DNA of 64,000 bases, from assembly GCA_963978545.1 (NCBI GenBank), contig OZ021730.1:3760201-3824200 (forward strand), read 5' to 3'. The position numbers and the translations under genes are program-made. The notes under the pieces were generated by a model. The model was not told the origin of the DNA. It saw only the letters and a program-made list of their open reading frames with translations, and did not search any database. Positions 21,501-32,096 of this stretch are shown piece after piece. Origin of the DNA: Linyphia triangularis (Eukaryota; Arthropoda; Arachnida; Araneae; Linyphiidae). Within the stretch, counting starts at the first letter, position 1, and each line of letters starts with the position of its first letter.

Positions 21501-21667
21501 TTGGTTGTTTTCAGATTATCTGGCGCCGTCAGCAACACGAGGGCTATAATGAGCCGAAACATTGGTCCTAAGATAAGCCAACATACATTTACAAACACCC
21601 ATGGACTCAAACCCGCAACCTCGAGGTCTAGAAGCTAGCACGCTAACCACTATATCGTTTGGTCGGA
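21501..21667 (-). mobile_element. SINE-A copy 4 with 14-bp TSD
   Basis: TSD taaacttctaatgg at 21487-21500 and 21668-21681; the uninterrupted sequence is present in the other TIR-M cores. The body lacks part of the 'gcctaacacggg' segment. Confidence 0.95.
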
Positions 21668-21897
21668 TAAACTTCTAATGGCTTACCACTAAATATCTCC
21701 AAGTAAATAGGGCCAAAATATGGATGAACTTGCCTTAAACAATACAAAATTTCCCTGATTTCCATGAAATTTTAAAAATTTCCCTGACATTTCCCTGATA
21801 TTTTCCAGAATCAGAAAGCTCACTGGCATTTCCCTGATTTCCAGGTTTTCCAGGTTCTGAGTCCACCCTGTGGTAAGGATCATTTCCCTATATTCGC

Positions 21898-22079
21898 GCC
21901 GACCAAACGGTATAGTGGTTAGCGTGCTGGCTTCTAGACCGCGAGGTTGCGGGTTCGAGTCCCGTGTTAGGCATGGGTGTTTGTAAATGTATGTTGGTTT
22001 TACAAATGACGAAATGTTTCGGCGCATTATAGCCCTCGTGTTGCTGACAGCGCCAGATAATCTGAATACAACCAACCAA
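21898..22079 (+). mobile_element. SINE-A copy 5 with 12-bp TSD
   Basis: TSD ccctatattcgc at 21886-21897 and 22080-22091. Full-length; T-arm intact. Antisense frames at 21689-22079 are SINE shadows. Confidence 0.95.
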
Positions 22080-22242
22080 CCCTATATTCGCTATGTTACA
22101 ATCTTGTAGCCCAGTGCATTTAGAATCTACTTTCTATAAAAAAAAACTTGACATTTGGTGTATAGGTAAGAAAATGATCACTATATGAACTGATATCCTT
22201 TTGTCAATACATATGCCTCCATCTGATAATGTCTTTTACTAT

Positions 22243-22883
22243 CAGACTGAGAGGCTACTGCAATTTTTGGACCCCATCGATCACTCTGAATTTTTTTCAG
22301 AAATTGGAGAAAAGTGAGTAGATTACGAATCCACTGGTCTGCCGCGGAAAAAATGGCCGAAACTGGTAAAAAAAAAACGACTTTTAATAAGTTGATCTAT
22401 ATCCAATTGCCAAATGCGCCATAAATTGCCAAATAATTAGCATTTTTTTTGTTTGGTAACCTTCGCTCTTTAATTTTCAATTAAGAAGGTTGCAGACGAT
22501 TCGGATGTGTGGCTATGGCTTACTTGCATCTTTCAAAAAGAGACAAATTGGCAATAAACATTACGTCACTGATGACGTAACTGATGTCGCCAATTTGGAT
22601 TACTTTTAAAAGATACAAGTTTTCCGAGCCAGAGATCAGAAATCGTTTGCGCTTTTTCTCATTAAAAATCAAAATGCAGTGGGTTGCCAGACAAAAAAGT
22701 TTGTTCTCTTTAAGGCAAGTTATGACATATTTGGCAATCGGATTTTAGTTCAACTTATTCCAAGTCGATTTTCAATCAGTTTCGGTCATTTTTGCCGCGG
22801 CAAACCAGTGGATACGTAATCTACTCACTTTTTGCTAATTTCTGTAAGAAATTCAGAATGATTTGCAGTTGCCTCTCGGACTA
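22243..22883. mobile_element. TIR-E element copy 3, TSD TAT
   Basis: CAGACTGAGAGG...CCTCTCGGACTA flanked by TAT on both sides, inserted inside TIR-D. Long inverted arms and a core with facing ACGTCA/TGACGT motifs ('ttacgtcactgatgacgtaa'). Confidence 0.85.
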
Positions 22884-22976
22884 TATTGAAATTTTAATTT
22901 ATAATAGATAATATTAAATGAAAATAATTTATTTCATTTCATTAAATGATCATTTTCGTAAATACTCACCAAATTT

Positions 22977-23050
22977 TAAGGGGACTTGGCATACTTCAAA
23001 CTTTTTTTTTTTTATCTAAGCCTTTAAAATTATAATTTTTGCATATTTGG
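22977..23050 (+). repeat. TTAA-H repeat fragment
   Basis: 'ttaaggggacttggcatac' to 'catatttggaagta'; the same start occurs at about 49606 ('ttaaggggactgggtaac'). Probably the left end of another TTAA-bounded element; the right end was not identified. Confidence 0.45.
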
Positions 23051-23054
23051 AAGT

Positions 23055-23272
23055 ATGGTGGGTTGCCAGACGAAAAAGTTTGTTCTCTTTTTGGCAAGTT
23101 ATGACGTATTTGGCAATCGGATTTTAGTTCAACTCATTCCAAGTCGATTTTTGATCAGTTTTGGCAAGGCAGACCAGTGGATTCGTAATCTACTCACTTT
23201 TCTCTAATTTCTACAAAAAATTCAGAATGATGTTCGATGGGGTTAAAAAATTGCAGTCGCCTCTCGGACTAT
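23055..23272. mobile_element. TIR-E right-end fragment
   Basis: From 'ggtgggttgccagacg' to CCTCTCGGACTA. The left half is missing. Confidence 0.75.
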
Positions 23273-23476
23273 CAATGCTCCTCTTGAGGGTTAAGATGTT
23301 ATAAAATTAGTTTGTAAATACACTGGGCTAGAAGATTGTAACATATTGTTGTGAATTTTCCGCAGAGAACATAATTCAAAACATAAATTGAACAGAATAA
23401 GCTTAGTCCAACTCATAAAGTTAAATTGATCAATGAAACTGAACAAAATCTGCGATGTAAGAAGAAAGACGCTGCT

Positions 23477-24201
23477 TTAAGGGGGTCCGGTACCGAAAAT
23501 AAAAAAAAACTTTATGTACATTTTTATTTCAAAAATTTATTTTATGTATGAGATACTATTTATATATCTTTGAGAAAATGTTTTTTTAAATATCGTGTTT
23601 AGTTATTTAAAAAAAATTTAAAAACCAAGAAAAATCTATAATAATTGATGTTTGCGTATTTTGATATAAGTCAAGAAAAAATAATTTTTTTTTCAAAGTG
23701 AAAGTTTCTGTAATACATAATTATATAAAGAAAATTTTGTCTTCACAGAATTTTGATAGGTGAATTAAAAAAAAAATTAAAAATTCTCAAAGTTAAAATA
23801 TTGAAATTTTTGCTTTTTTTTTTATGTTATCTTTTACGCTAAATGTTATATTTTAAAACAGAATTAAAAAAATAAAATTCTGCGAAGACAAAATATTTAA
23901 AACTATATACATCATATGCTCCAAAAATTTGAATAACCAATTGTTAATGGTTCTGAAGATATATCGATTTGAATATGCAACATCTGTGAAAAACACTAGT
24001 GCTCGAAAAACGCACTTTAAGCAGACCCTTGAAGGTGTTACGCCCATTAGTGATGTTTAAATCACAGGTAATTTTGTGGCGTTCTAATCACCGGAGGAAT
24101 AAGATAAAAACACCATTCTCTTCAGGAATGTATGAACTATTTTTTAAAATCAGAAAAAAAATTGGGATTTTTGAAGAAATTTCGGTACCATACCCCCTTA
24201 A
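23477..24201 (+). mobile_element. TTAA-F MITE copy 3
   Basis: TTAA-bounded (gctgctTTAA...TTAAagaacc), ends ttaagggggtccggtacc / ggtaccataccccctta. Inserted in the transposase pseudogene. Confidence 0.9.
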
Positions 24202-24377
24202 AGAACCATAATTCCTCCGAATACTCTTTCAACCATTTTGAAAAACAAAGACGATTTTGAGAAGACACGCATCGAAACTCGATCCATCTTGTAAATGAGT
24301 GAAGGACTTTCCTGATGTCGAAGCTGCTGTATTAAAATGGTTCGAGACTTATCGAAACCAGAATTACAAAATCCCAC

Positions 24378-25086
24378 TTAAGGGGGTCCAGTACCGAAAT
24401 TTCTTCAAAAATCCTAAATTTTTTTTCTGATTTTAAAAAGTAGTTCATACATTCCTGAAGAGAATGATGTTTTTATCTTATTCCTCCGGTGATTAGAACG
24501 CCACAAAATTACCTGTGATTTAAACATCACTAATGGCGTAACACCTTGAAGCGTTTGCTTAAAGTGCGTTTTTCGAGCACTAGTGTTTTTCATAGATGTT
24601 GCATATTCAAATCGATATATCTCCAGAACCATTAACAATTCCCTATTCAAATTTTTGGAGCATTTAATGTATATAGTTTTAAATATTTTGTCTTCGCAGA
24701 ATTTTATTTTTTTAATTCTGTTTTAAAATATAACATTTAGCGTAAAAGATAACATAAAAAAAAGCAAAAATTTCAATATTTTAACTTTGAGAATTTTTTT
24801 GATTTTTTTTAATTCACCTATCAAAATTCTGTGAAGACAAAATTTTCTTTATACAATTATGTATTACAGAAAGCTTTCACTTTGAAAATAAAAATATTTT
24901 TTCTTGACTTATATCAAAATACGCAAACATCAATTATTATGAATTTTTCTTGGTTTTTAAATTTTTTTTTAATAACTAAACACAATATTTGAAAAAACAT
25001 TTTCTCAAAGATATATAAATAGTATCTCATACATAAAAATGTACCTAAATAAAGTTTTTTTTATTTTCGGTACCGGACCCCCTTAA
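24378..25086 (-). mobile_element. TTAA-F MITE copy 4, opposite orientation
   Basis: TTAA-bounded (cccacTTAA...TTAAtggg). It interrupts the same transposase pseudogene only ~180 bp of coding sequence after copy 3. The short frame at 24414-24650 is in the MITE. Confidence 0.9.
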
Positions 25087-25187
25087 TGGGATGGTGTTAA
25101 AAGAAAAGGACTTGGCACGTTTACTAAAAATTGAAGGATTTATAGCTAGTACAGGATGGCTAGAAAAGTTTAAACCAAAATACAATA

Positions 25188-25648
25188 CAGTAGAACCTCG
25201 ATTAACCGTCCCTCCTTTATCCGGAACTCTCTGTTAACCGGAAATCATTTAGTCGACATCAAAAATCTCCCAAATGAGTTATAAATCATTTGTTCCTTTT
25301 TAAACCGTAATCTTTTCCCTTGCTCTAAAGTTACATAAGTAATGGTGACGCTTTTGACTGTTTTTCTAAAGAACTGACATGGTTAGAGCAACCTTCGGAT
25401 GCAGATCAAACTGAACTATTGCCTTCAAAAAGACTCCGGGATAGAGCAGCGAAACAAAGATTATCAAGATTATTGCGACAAAAACTCATTTCCAACAATT
25501 ATGTCATAAAAAAGCATTAAAAGTCCTGTATACAATAAACGAAAATCATTTACTTTTTATGATTTTATACAACTCTCTTTTATCCGGAATTTTCGCTTAA
25601 CCGACCTACCTTTGGTCCGAATTAGGTCGGTTAATCGAGATTCTACTG
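25188..25648 (+). mobile_element. pogo/Tigger-type nonautonomous element P
   Basis: TIR CAGTAGAACCTCGATTAACC / GGTTAATCGAGATTCTACTG with TA on both sides (25186-25187, 25649-25650), typical of the pogo branch of Tc1/mariner. The interior keeps a C-terminal transposase remnant (about 25354-25520) encoding TWLEQPSDADQ and KRLRDRAAKQR, a pattern I associate with the Tigger C-terminus. At 461 bp it looks like an internal-deletion derivative. Confidence 0.8.
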
Positions 25649-25650
25649 TA

Positions 25651-25930
25651 TATTTCTTTAATTTGTTTCCATGAATTATGTTTTGTTATTTCACTTTTTA
25701 AAAAAAAAAAGCTTTTGGAGCTTATCGTACTATGGATTTTATACAGTTTTGCACAAAATATTTTTTTTTAGTTTATTCTAATTACTTTATGGAAAAATCA
25801 TGCAGACAATTTTTGAAATGAATTATAAGAAGTAGTTTTGTGCAAAAATAAAGTGATTTTTAAAAAAAGTTTTTTAAATATATCAATTTTAGGAAATATC
25901 AAAATTTTGAAGTTTTTTAATTAAATATAT
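25651..25930 (+). repeat. Repeat Q, forward copy
   Basis: Matches the reverse complement of about 58270-58550 ('tatggattttatacagttt', 'gaattataagaag', 'ataaagtgatttt'). AT-rich, noncoding, unclassified. Confidence 0.65.
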
Positions 25931-26440
25931 ATGTAATGAATTAACACTTTTAATGATTATCCTGTCGACTTATGTAATGAATTAATCCTTTTTAATTAAG
26001 GTTATTGCAGCGTGGTCGTGGAACTATAGTGAAGAATCCATTTTTAACAATATAAAACATTTATTAAGATATAAACCATAAATCAAAGTTAAACCCGGAG
26101 AGAGAGAGCGTTAAAGTTACGTCTTTACAGCATACTGACTGGGAATAGAATCTCCTACATAGTAATGTCGAACAGAGAACAGCTTCGTTAAAAATCGTGG
26201 GAATCACTGATTCATCAAATGTAATTTATAAACATTGTAGGGAGAAGGCAAGTATGTTGGCGCCAGAACGGAATACTAATTATGGGATACAAAACAAGAA
26301 TGCTGACTCACCAAAGATCTCACACATTAAATTGGCGTGGGAAGTTATCCTAAATAAGTTGTTGAATGAATTGATTAAAGAGAGTTTTGTGCTTTGGAAA
26401 GAGGAATTAATTTAACACTCAGTTCTAAAAAAGGATTTCT
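25931..26440. other. Unique-looking segment with 72-aa frame
   Basis: Contains the frame 26197-26415. Its product ends in an amphipathic stretch (LAWEVILNKLLNELIKESF) with no recognised domain. It could be transposon-derived; not called a gene. Confidence 0.25.
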
Positions 26441-26442
26441 AT

Positions 26443-26516
<74 letters not shown>
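26441..26516. repeat. (TA)n microsatellite
   Basis: Uninterrupted dinucleotide run of about 37 repeats. Confidence 0.95.
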
Positions 26517-26520
<4 letters not shown>

Positions 26521-27083
26521 GAAAATTTAAAATGTTTTTTAAAGTTTTAAAGCATCATACATTACTGAAAATTTCAGAAAAATAATTCTAAAAATAAAGA
26601 TTTTAGAATTTTGAGTTCCAGACCCGCTGAAAATCCTCTTTGTATAATATCTCTTTACACTAACTCGGCTTCCACTAGAGTAAATTCGAAAAGAAATTGA
26701 ACTGGACGCAAATATTCCGCTGCATCATGGGATGAAGAATCCCACGCAGTCGAACAATATTTCATTCCAAAGACATTCGATCCATGAATGAGTTCATTTC
26801 GAACTGGGTTCGAAAACAAAGTCGATTTGTCTCAAAGTCAGCTTTGAAAACTGGCCAAGAATCGGATATTTTCACAAAAAAAAGCATCAAACACAGAATA
26901 AAGTAAAAAAAAAAAATGGTGAAGAGATGCCTAAAATTTTTTTTAAGACAAATGTTAAAAGTAATCCGCGTAAAAATATTTTGGGAAAATGCAAAAATTT
27001 TGAGAAAACGAAATTGAAGATAAATTCAGTGTTCAGTTATCAGTGAGTTGTTTATCTCTTTGTTTCTAAGTGGAAGTTCTAGT
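26517..27083. other. Spacer, nothing recognised
   Basis: Mixed AT-rich sequence with moderately complex stretches (26640-26880) but no long frame. Confidence 0.4.
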
Positions 27084-27895
27084 ATGGATCATTCCCTATA
27101 CTCGCTATGTTACAATCTTCTAGCCCAGTGCATTTAGAAACTACTTAGTACAAAACCTTCAAATTTGTTGAATAGGTACGAAATTGATCACTTATAGACT
27201 GAGAGGCGACTGTAATTTTTGGACCCCATCGAACATCATTCTGAATGTTTTACAGAAATTGGAGAAAAGTCAGTAGATTACGAATCCACTGGTCTGCCGT
27301 GGCAAATGTGGCCGAAACTGGTCAAAAATCGACTTTCAATAAGTTGAAATAAATTCAATTGCCAAGTGCACCATAACTTGCCAAATAATGAGCATTTTTT
27401 TTTTTATTTGGTAACCCTCATTCTTTAATTTTCAATTAAAAAGGTTGCAGACGATTCGGATGTGTGGCGATGGCTTACTTGCATCTTTCACAAATGAGCC
27501 AAATTGGCAATAAACATTACGTCAAGGATGACGTAACTGATGTCGCCAATTTGGCTTACTTTTAAAAAATACCAAGTTTTCCGAGCCAGAGATCAGAAAT
27601 CGCGTGCGCTTTTTCTCATTGAAAATCAAAATGCGGTGGGTTACCAGACAAAAAAGTGTGTTCTCTTTCTGGCAAGTTATGAAGTATTTGGCAATCAGAA
27701 TTTAGTTCAACTAATTCCAAGTCGATTTTTGATCAGTTTCGGCCATTTTTGCCACGGCAGATCAGTGGATTTGTAATCTACTCACTTTTCTCCAATTTCT
27801 ATAAAAAATTGGGGTCGATGGGGTCCAAAAATTGCAGTCGCCTCTCGGACTATTAATGAAATGACATAAATTAAACACTCGAAAATAGTGTCTAA
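27084..27895. mobile_element. TIR-D arm with nested TIR-E copy 5
   Basis: The TIR-D left arm 'ggatcattccctatactcgc' to 'gatcactta' is split by TIR-E (27195-27852) and resumes 'ttaatgaaatgacataaatt'. The empty site 'gatcacttaatggaatgac' is readable in the TIR-D at 4.2 kb. Confidence 0.75.
27195..27852. mobile_element. TIR-E element copy 5, TSD TTA
   Basis: A complete 658-bp copy, TAGACTGAGAGG...CCTCTCGGACTA, flanked by TTA (27192-27194 and 27853-27855). Inverted arms of about 250 bp; core with facing ACGTCA and TGACGTAA. The 78-aa frame at 27540-27776 is in the right arm. Confidence 0.9.
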
Positions 27896-28192
27896 TATGT
27901 GCTTTTTTTTCTGCTCTGGAGCATCGCCCATCAACAATTGATTTTTTTCTATTTCAAGTACAAGAAAAAAGAATGCAATGTCTATTGAATAACATCACCT
28001 ATTTCGCTAATTTGGCGGGGTTTTTTTTGCCCACTTAAAAATTATTGCCAAAAATATCACCAAACTGGCCATTTTTATTTCAATGAGTAAAAGTATGAAA
28101 AATGTAAACAAAACAACACCATATCAAATTTGAATGCCATGTCCAATATTATAGTGCAATTGAAAGTTGTGCGATGTTCCACACTGCTAGTT
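27896..28192 (-). mobile_element. Rep-C reverse fragment
   Basis: Ends 'gttgtgcgatgttccacac' inverted; includes 'ccaaactggccatttttat'. Diverged copy. Confidence 0.6.
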
Positions 28193-28249
28193 TTTTTTCT
28201 GAAACAGCCATTATTAAATGAAACCGACCCAATGTAGGGTTTGATTTTT

Positions 28250-28837
28250 TCTGTAAAAGTTATTTCACCTCAATCGTCTGCAAATAAATGGAAAGCAGCA
28301 CACTTGTTGTTGGGAGAGAAAAAAAAGGACGATTTTTTCCGTCGTTTATTGATCGCAGGAAAATGACCCACTGGCACACATTACAACAAGAAAGGAATCC
28401 CTTCGAAAATTGTTTATGCCGAAGTGGATGTTGTAAAATAGAGTAAAAGGCATTACAACAGCAATTTTGATCAAAATCATTAGAGTCATTTTTTGCAATT
28501 GCTGAACAACATAAATTTTTCGATAGCAGATACCGTAAGTGCATGCGCTATTTTGACGAAAACTTTTATGGTAGATCCCATGGCCACCAATAACCTGTTT
28601 ACAATAATTGAACATCGTAGGTCAATCAATTCGGGAGTTATGCTTACCACAGACAGTGGTAACACTTTTTTTTTTCTTCTTTTTTTTTGTGCTGAGCTCG
28701 ATCCAACACGTATAGAAGGGGGGGGGGGGGGGGAGAACAAAATCTAAACTTTTTGGTCCGAATGCATTTCATTACCTTATGTTAACGTATGGATATTTGG
28801 AAGTAAAAATAAAGGCACGTTAAAATAACATAACTCA
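28250..28837 (+). mobile_element. Rep-C 3' part, diverged
   Basis: Contains 'ggcattacaacagcaattt', a GTGCATGCGC variant of the central palindrome and the 3' end near 28800. Poly(G) near 28720-28732. Several antisense frames (28260-28740) are repeat shadows. Confidence 0.6.
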
Positions 28838-29240
28838 TAAAAACAGAGTTTTAAAAAAAATCCTTTACATGTATTGTCAATTTTTATACTCATTAACTCA
28901 GCGCCGATATCAAAAACATTTCTGTCAGCAAAATGAGAGGAAAACTATCTTTCAAAATTTATTTATTAAAAATGAACGTGAATTTATCTTCGCCTTATCC
29001 AAATACCATTTATTTATTCTATTTAAAGTAATTTTATTATTTATTTATTAAAAAAATATTGGCAACAGGAAATAGTTTCAACAATGGTAGGTTGGTTGTT
29101 TTCAGATCATCTAGCGCCGTCAGCAACACGAGGGCTATAATGCGCGGAAACATTCGTCATTAGACAAGCCAACATACATTTACAAACACACATGCCTAAC
29201 ACGGGACTCGAACCCACAACCTAGCGGTCAACAATGGTAG
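28838..29240 (-). mobile_element. Rep-I reverse copy with truncated SINE-A
   Basis: Reverse complement of the 54.5-54.8 kb Rep-I copy ('attgtcaatttttatac', 'ttggcaacaggaa'), interrupted by SINE-A copy 6. Confidence 0.6.
29091..29227 (-). mobile_element. SINE-A copy 6, 5'-truncated, 13-bp TSD
   Basis: TSD tcaacaatggtag at 29078-29090 and 29228-29240. The element lacks everything 5' of 'ccgc(t)agg', including the A box, as expected from incomplete reverse transcription. Confidence 0.95.
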
Positions 29241-29515
29241 GATTTTATTGCGATTGAATGTCGGCACGTGTAGAGTATCAGGCTCAGTTCTCAACCAAAG
29301 GTTTGCGAGTTCGGTCCTCGGTCCGCCAAATAACGGTGTGTACCAAATGGGGGCTGGTGCACATTAAATCATTCATAGCCTCAATGTCCTCTCGTTGGTG
29401 TGGTGGGGTTGGAGAGAGGGATTTACATAAGAAGATTTCGATCTCTTATTCTTCTAGATGCTCAAAATTACGAGACGTATATGGCTGTGTTGAGCACTTT
29501 ATAAGTCAGAAATAG
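29241..29515 (+). mobile_element. tRNA-like repeat, candidate third SINE
   Basis: 'ggtttgcgagttcggtcctc' resembles a B box in a T-arm, preceded by an A-box-like 'gtagagtatcaggctcag'. It is followed by 'gctggtgcacattaaatc' and 'tgtcctctcgttggtgtgg', which read like a SINE body. Single copy in the window, so family status is inferred. The 85-aa frame 29258-29515 coincides with it and is not a gene. Confidence 0.45.
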
Positions 29516-29517
29516 AC

Positions 29518-30014
29518 AGCCAAATGCGAAATAACTTGCCAAATAATGAGCTTTTTTTTTTATTTGGTAACCCTCACTCTTTAATTTTCAATTAAGAAGG
29601 TTGCAGACGATTCGGATGTGTGGCTATGGCTTACTTGCATCTTTCACAAATGAGCCAAATTGGCAATAAACATTACGTCACTGATAACATAACTGATGTC
29701 GCCAATTTGGCTTACTTTTAAAAGATATAAGTTTTCCGTGCCAGAGATCAGAAATCGCTTGCGCTTTTTCTCATTGAAAATCAAAATGCGGTGGGTTGCC
29801 AGATGAAAAAGTTTGTTCTATTTTTGGCAAGTTATGACATATTTGGCGATCGGATTTTAGTTCAACTCATTCCAAATCGATTTTTGATTGGTTTCGGCCA
29901 TTTTTGCCACGGCAGACCAGTGGATTCGTAATCTACTCACTTTTCTCCAATTTCTATAAAAAATTCAGAATGATGTTCGATGGGGTCCAAAATTTGCAGT
30001 CGCCTCTCGGACTA
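29518..30014. mobile_element. TIR-E, left-truncated copy 6
   Basis: Starts inside the left arm ('agccaaatgcgaaataac') and runs to the CCTCTCGGACTA end. Confidence 0.8.
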
Positions 30015-30588
30015 TAAAGGATTTAAAAAATAAAAGTTGATATGGAAGATTTGTACCATTTTATCTCGTGCGTTTATTGATTGCTTTTCAGCAATTCACT
30101 GACAAAATATTGTTATCAAATTTTCACCGGGGAAGTGAGGACCCAGTTTCTACCAAATAAAAACTATAAATTATTTTTCCTTCGAAAGCTTTACAAACCT
30201 TTTTCACAACGCAACAATTTCTCCCCTATCTCTTCGCGCAGACAATAAATATCGTTTGCTCTCATTTCTAGGGACCACGTGGGAAGGGAAGATCGTCTGC
30301 GCTAAAGAAATCGTTTGCTGGAGATGCTAAAGCGAATCACGTAGTGGAGAGGGTGCCTCACTCACAGCAAACGATACTGGAATAAAGAGAGGATTGGTGG
30401 AAAATGGGGGGGGGGAGGGGTGAAGAGATCGTAAAAGGTGATTTCTGATCGACAATAGTATTTAAATTTTGATGTCACCGAATAAATCTTATTCACCATT
30501 TCTAGATGCTGTATGTGTTAAAGCAGTTATGTCATTTTAAAGTTAGGGATACTTAAATGATAGCAAGCCTGCATAATAAGCAAGACTT
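30015..30588. other. Segment with moderate GC, no gene recognised
   Basis: Contains 'accacgtgggaagggaag' and a G run near 30406-30414; no long frame and no repeat family recognised. Confidence 0.35.
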
Positions 30589-31355
30589 AAGGAGGTCCCG
30601 CACATGAAAAATTTACAGATAATTAATTTTTAGTTCATTAATGGCTATTAAAATTTAAATTCTTCTCTTAAAATGATGTCCCATTTGTAATTTTATCTAA
30701 TTTTAAAGTATTTTTAATAATTTTTTTAAGTAAGTCAAATGTAGGTTTGTAAAGCACGTTTTTTAACTTCAAAGCCGAATTTCTCAAAATGCTGTTTTTT
30801 CATGTTTGGGGACACGGGGCTTAAAATCTATTCGACACAAAAGCTTGACTTTTTTATTTTTTATATACTTATTTATATACTTATTTTTTATATAAGCTAG
30901 ACTTATTTATTTAATAATATTATTAATAATATTAATAATATTATTAATAATATTAATAATATTATTAATAATATTAATAATATTAATAATATTAATAATA
31001 TTATTAATAATATTAATAATATTAATAATATTAATAATAATAATAATATTAATAATAATAATAATATTAATAATAATATTAATAATAATAATAATATTAA
31101 TAATATTAATAATATTAATAATAATAATAATATTAATAATAAGTCTAAAATTTTAACAATTTTTGTTACATATCTTTATAAAGTCATAATAGTTTTAATT
31201 TTCAAAAAATAATAAAAATCTCGAGTAAAAGTATTCAAAAGTATCCAAATATTGTACTGTGAATGTTTCATTTTGGTTGAAGAAACTATTATTAAATGTG
31301 ATGCCCCTAACGTCGATGGATTTAACATGGGCTCCTATAGATTTGCCGGACCCCC
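30589..31355. mobile_element. Possible TTAA-type element with ATT microsatellite
   Basis: The left end 'ttaaggaggtcccgcac' and right end 'gccggaccccctgtag' are imperfectly inverted and recall TTAA-F, but the right TTAA is absent. Tentative. Confidence 0.3.
30911..31141. repeat. (AAT/ATT)n microsatellite with internal palindromes
   Basis: About 230 bp of 'aataatattattaat' permutations, repeatedly reversing between AAT and ATT phases so that AATATT-centred palindromes recur. Confidence 0.95.
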
Positions 31356-31371
31356 TGTAGAGGAAGTGATA

Positions 31372-31494
31372 GTAAGGATCATTTTCTATACTCGCTATGT
31401 TACAATCTTCTAGTCCAGTGCATTTAGAAACTACTCCGTAGAATACCTTGGCATTTGGTGAGTAGGTACGAAATTGATCACTTATAGACTGAGA
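31372..31494 (+). mobile_element. TIR-D left arm
   Basis: 'ggatcattttctatactcgc' to 'gatcactta', interrupted at exactly the same TTA as the copy at 27.19 kb. Confidence 0.7.
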
Positions 31495-32096
31495 GGCGAC
31501 TACAATTTTTGGACCCCATCGAACATCATTCTGAATTTTTTATAGAAATTGGAGAAAAAGGAGTAGATTAGGAATTCACTGGTCTGCCGTGGAAAAAATG
31601 GCCGAAACTGGTCAAAAATCGACTTTTAATAAGTTGGAATAAATCCAATTGCCAAATGCGCCATAACTTGCCAAATAATGAGCAATTATTTTTATTTGGT
31701 AACCCTCACTCTTTAACTTTCAATTAAGAAGGTTGCAGACGATTCGGATGTGTGGCGATGGCTTACTTGCATCTTTCACAAATGAGCCAAATTGGCAATA
31801 AACATTACGCCACGGATGACGTAACTGATGTCGCCAATTTGGCTTACTTTTAAAAGATATGTTTTCCGAGCCACAGATCAGAAATCGCGTGCGTTTTTTC
31901 TTATTGAAAATCAAAATGCGGTGGGTTGCCAGACAAAAAAGTGTGTTCTCTTTCTGGCAAGTTATGACGTATTTGGCAATCAGAATTTAGTTCAACTCAT
32001 TCCAAGTCGATTTTTGATCAGTTTCGGCCATTTTTACCACGGCAGACCAGTGGATTCGTAATCTACTGACTTTTCTCCAATTTCTATTAAAAACCT
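31495..32096. mobile_element. TIR-E copy 7, right end missing
   Basis: Starts TAGACTGAGAGG after TTA; stops at 'ccaatttctattaaaaac' where TIR-D sequence resumes, so the last ~55 bp are deleted. The 77-aa frame 31828-32061 lies in it. Confidence 0.8.

Larger units (their letters stand above)
20052..21870. mobile_element. TIR-M element, head-to-tail dimer with expanded subrepeat
   Basis: Outer ends CAGGGTGGCCACAAAA and ...CCACCCTG. The left arm is expanded into about twenty copies of a ~43-bp unit (tccctgataattccctgat / ttccttgacagatttcta) from 20080 to 20930. The core (…ttttcaaatttccccaattt…, gctggtaatgaaaa) then occurs twice (about 20935-21245 and 21300-21830), with the second left end fused at 21251. 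SINE-A copy 4 is inserted in the second core. No coding capacity. Confidence 0.8.
21876..22980. mobile_element. TIR-D element with nested SINE-A and TIR-E
   Basis: The left end 'ggatcatttccctatattcgc' is split by SINE-A copy 5. The left arm continues to 22242, TIR-E copy 3 (22243-22883) interrupts the middle, and the right arm follows ('ttcattaaatgatcatttt'). It is cut at 'aaattttaaggggac' by another TTAA-starting repeat. Confidence 0.7.
23392..25187 (+). pseudogene. Tigger/pogo-type transposase pseudogene, split by two MITEs
   Basis: Three coding pieces are recognisable: 23392-23480, 24202-24377 and 25087-25187. Piece 1 encodes HKVKLINETEQ and KKKDAALKN. Piece 2 encodes NTLSTILKNKDDFEK (after a frameshift) and, in another frame, FPDVEAAVLKWFETYRNQN. 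Piece 3 encodes KEKDLARLLKIEGF and STGWLEKFK. This matches the order of the CENP-B-type N-terminal helix-turn-helix followed by the CENPB/Tc5 HTH domain that heads Tigger/pogo transposases, which bind their own TIRs. TTAA-F copies 3 and 4 sit between the pieces, each at a TTAA; removing them restores local continuity. Frameshifts and stops show it is dead. The DDE catalytic domain is absent. Confidence 0.75.

Noticed and set aside
26255..26275. Another PBS-like motif ('ttggcgccagaacgg')
   Set aside because: No adjacent TG...CA repeat; treated as coincidence.
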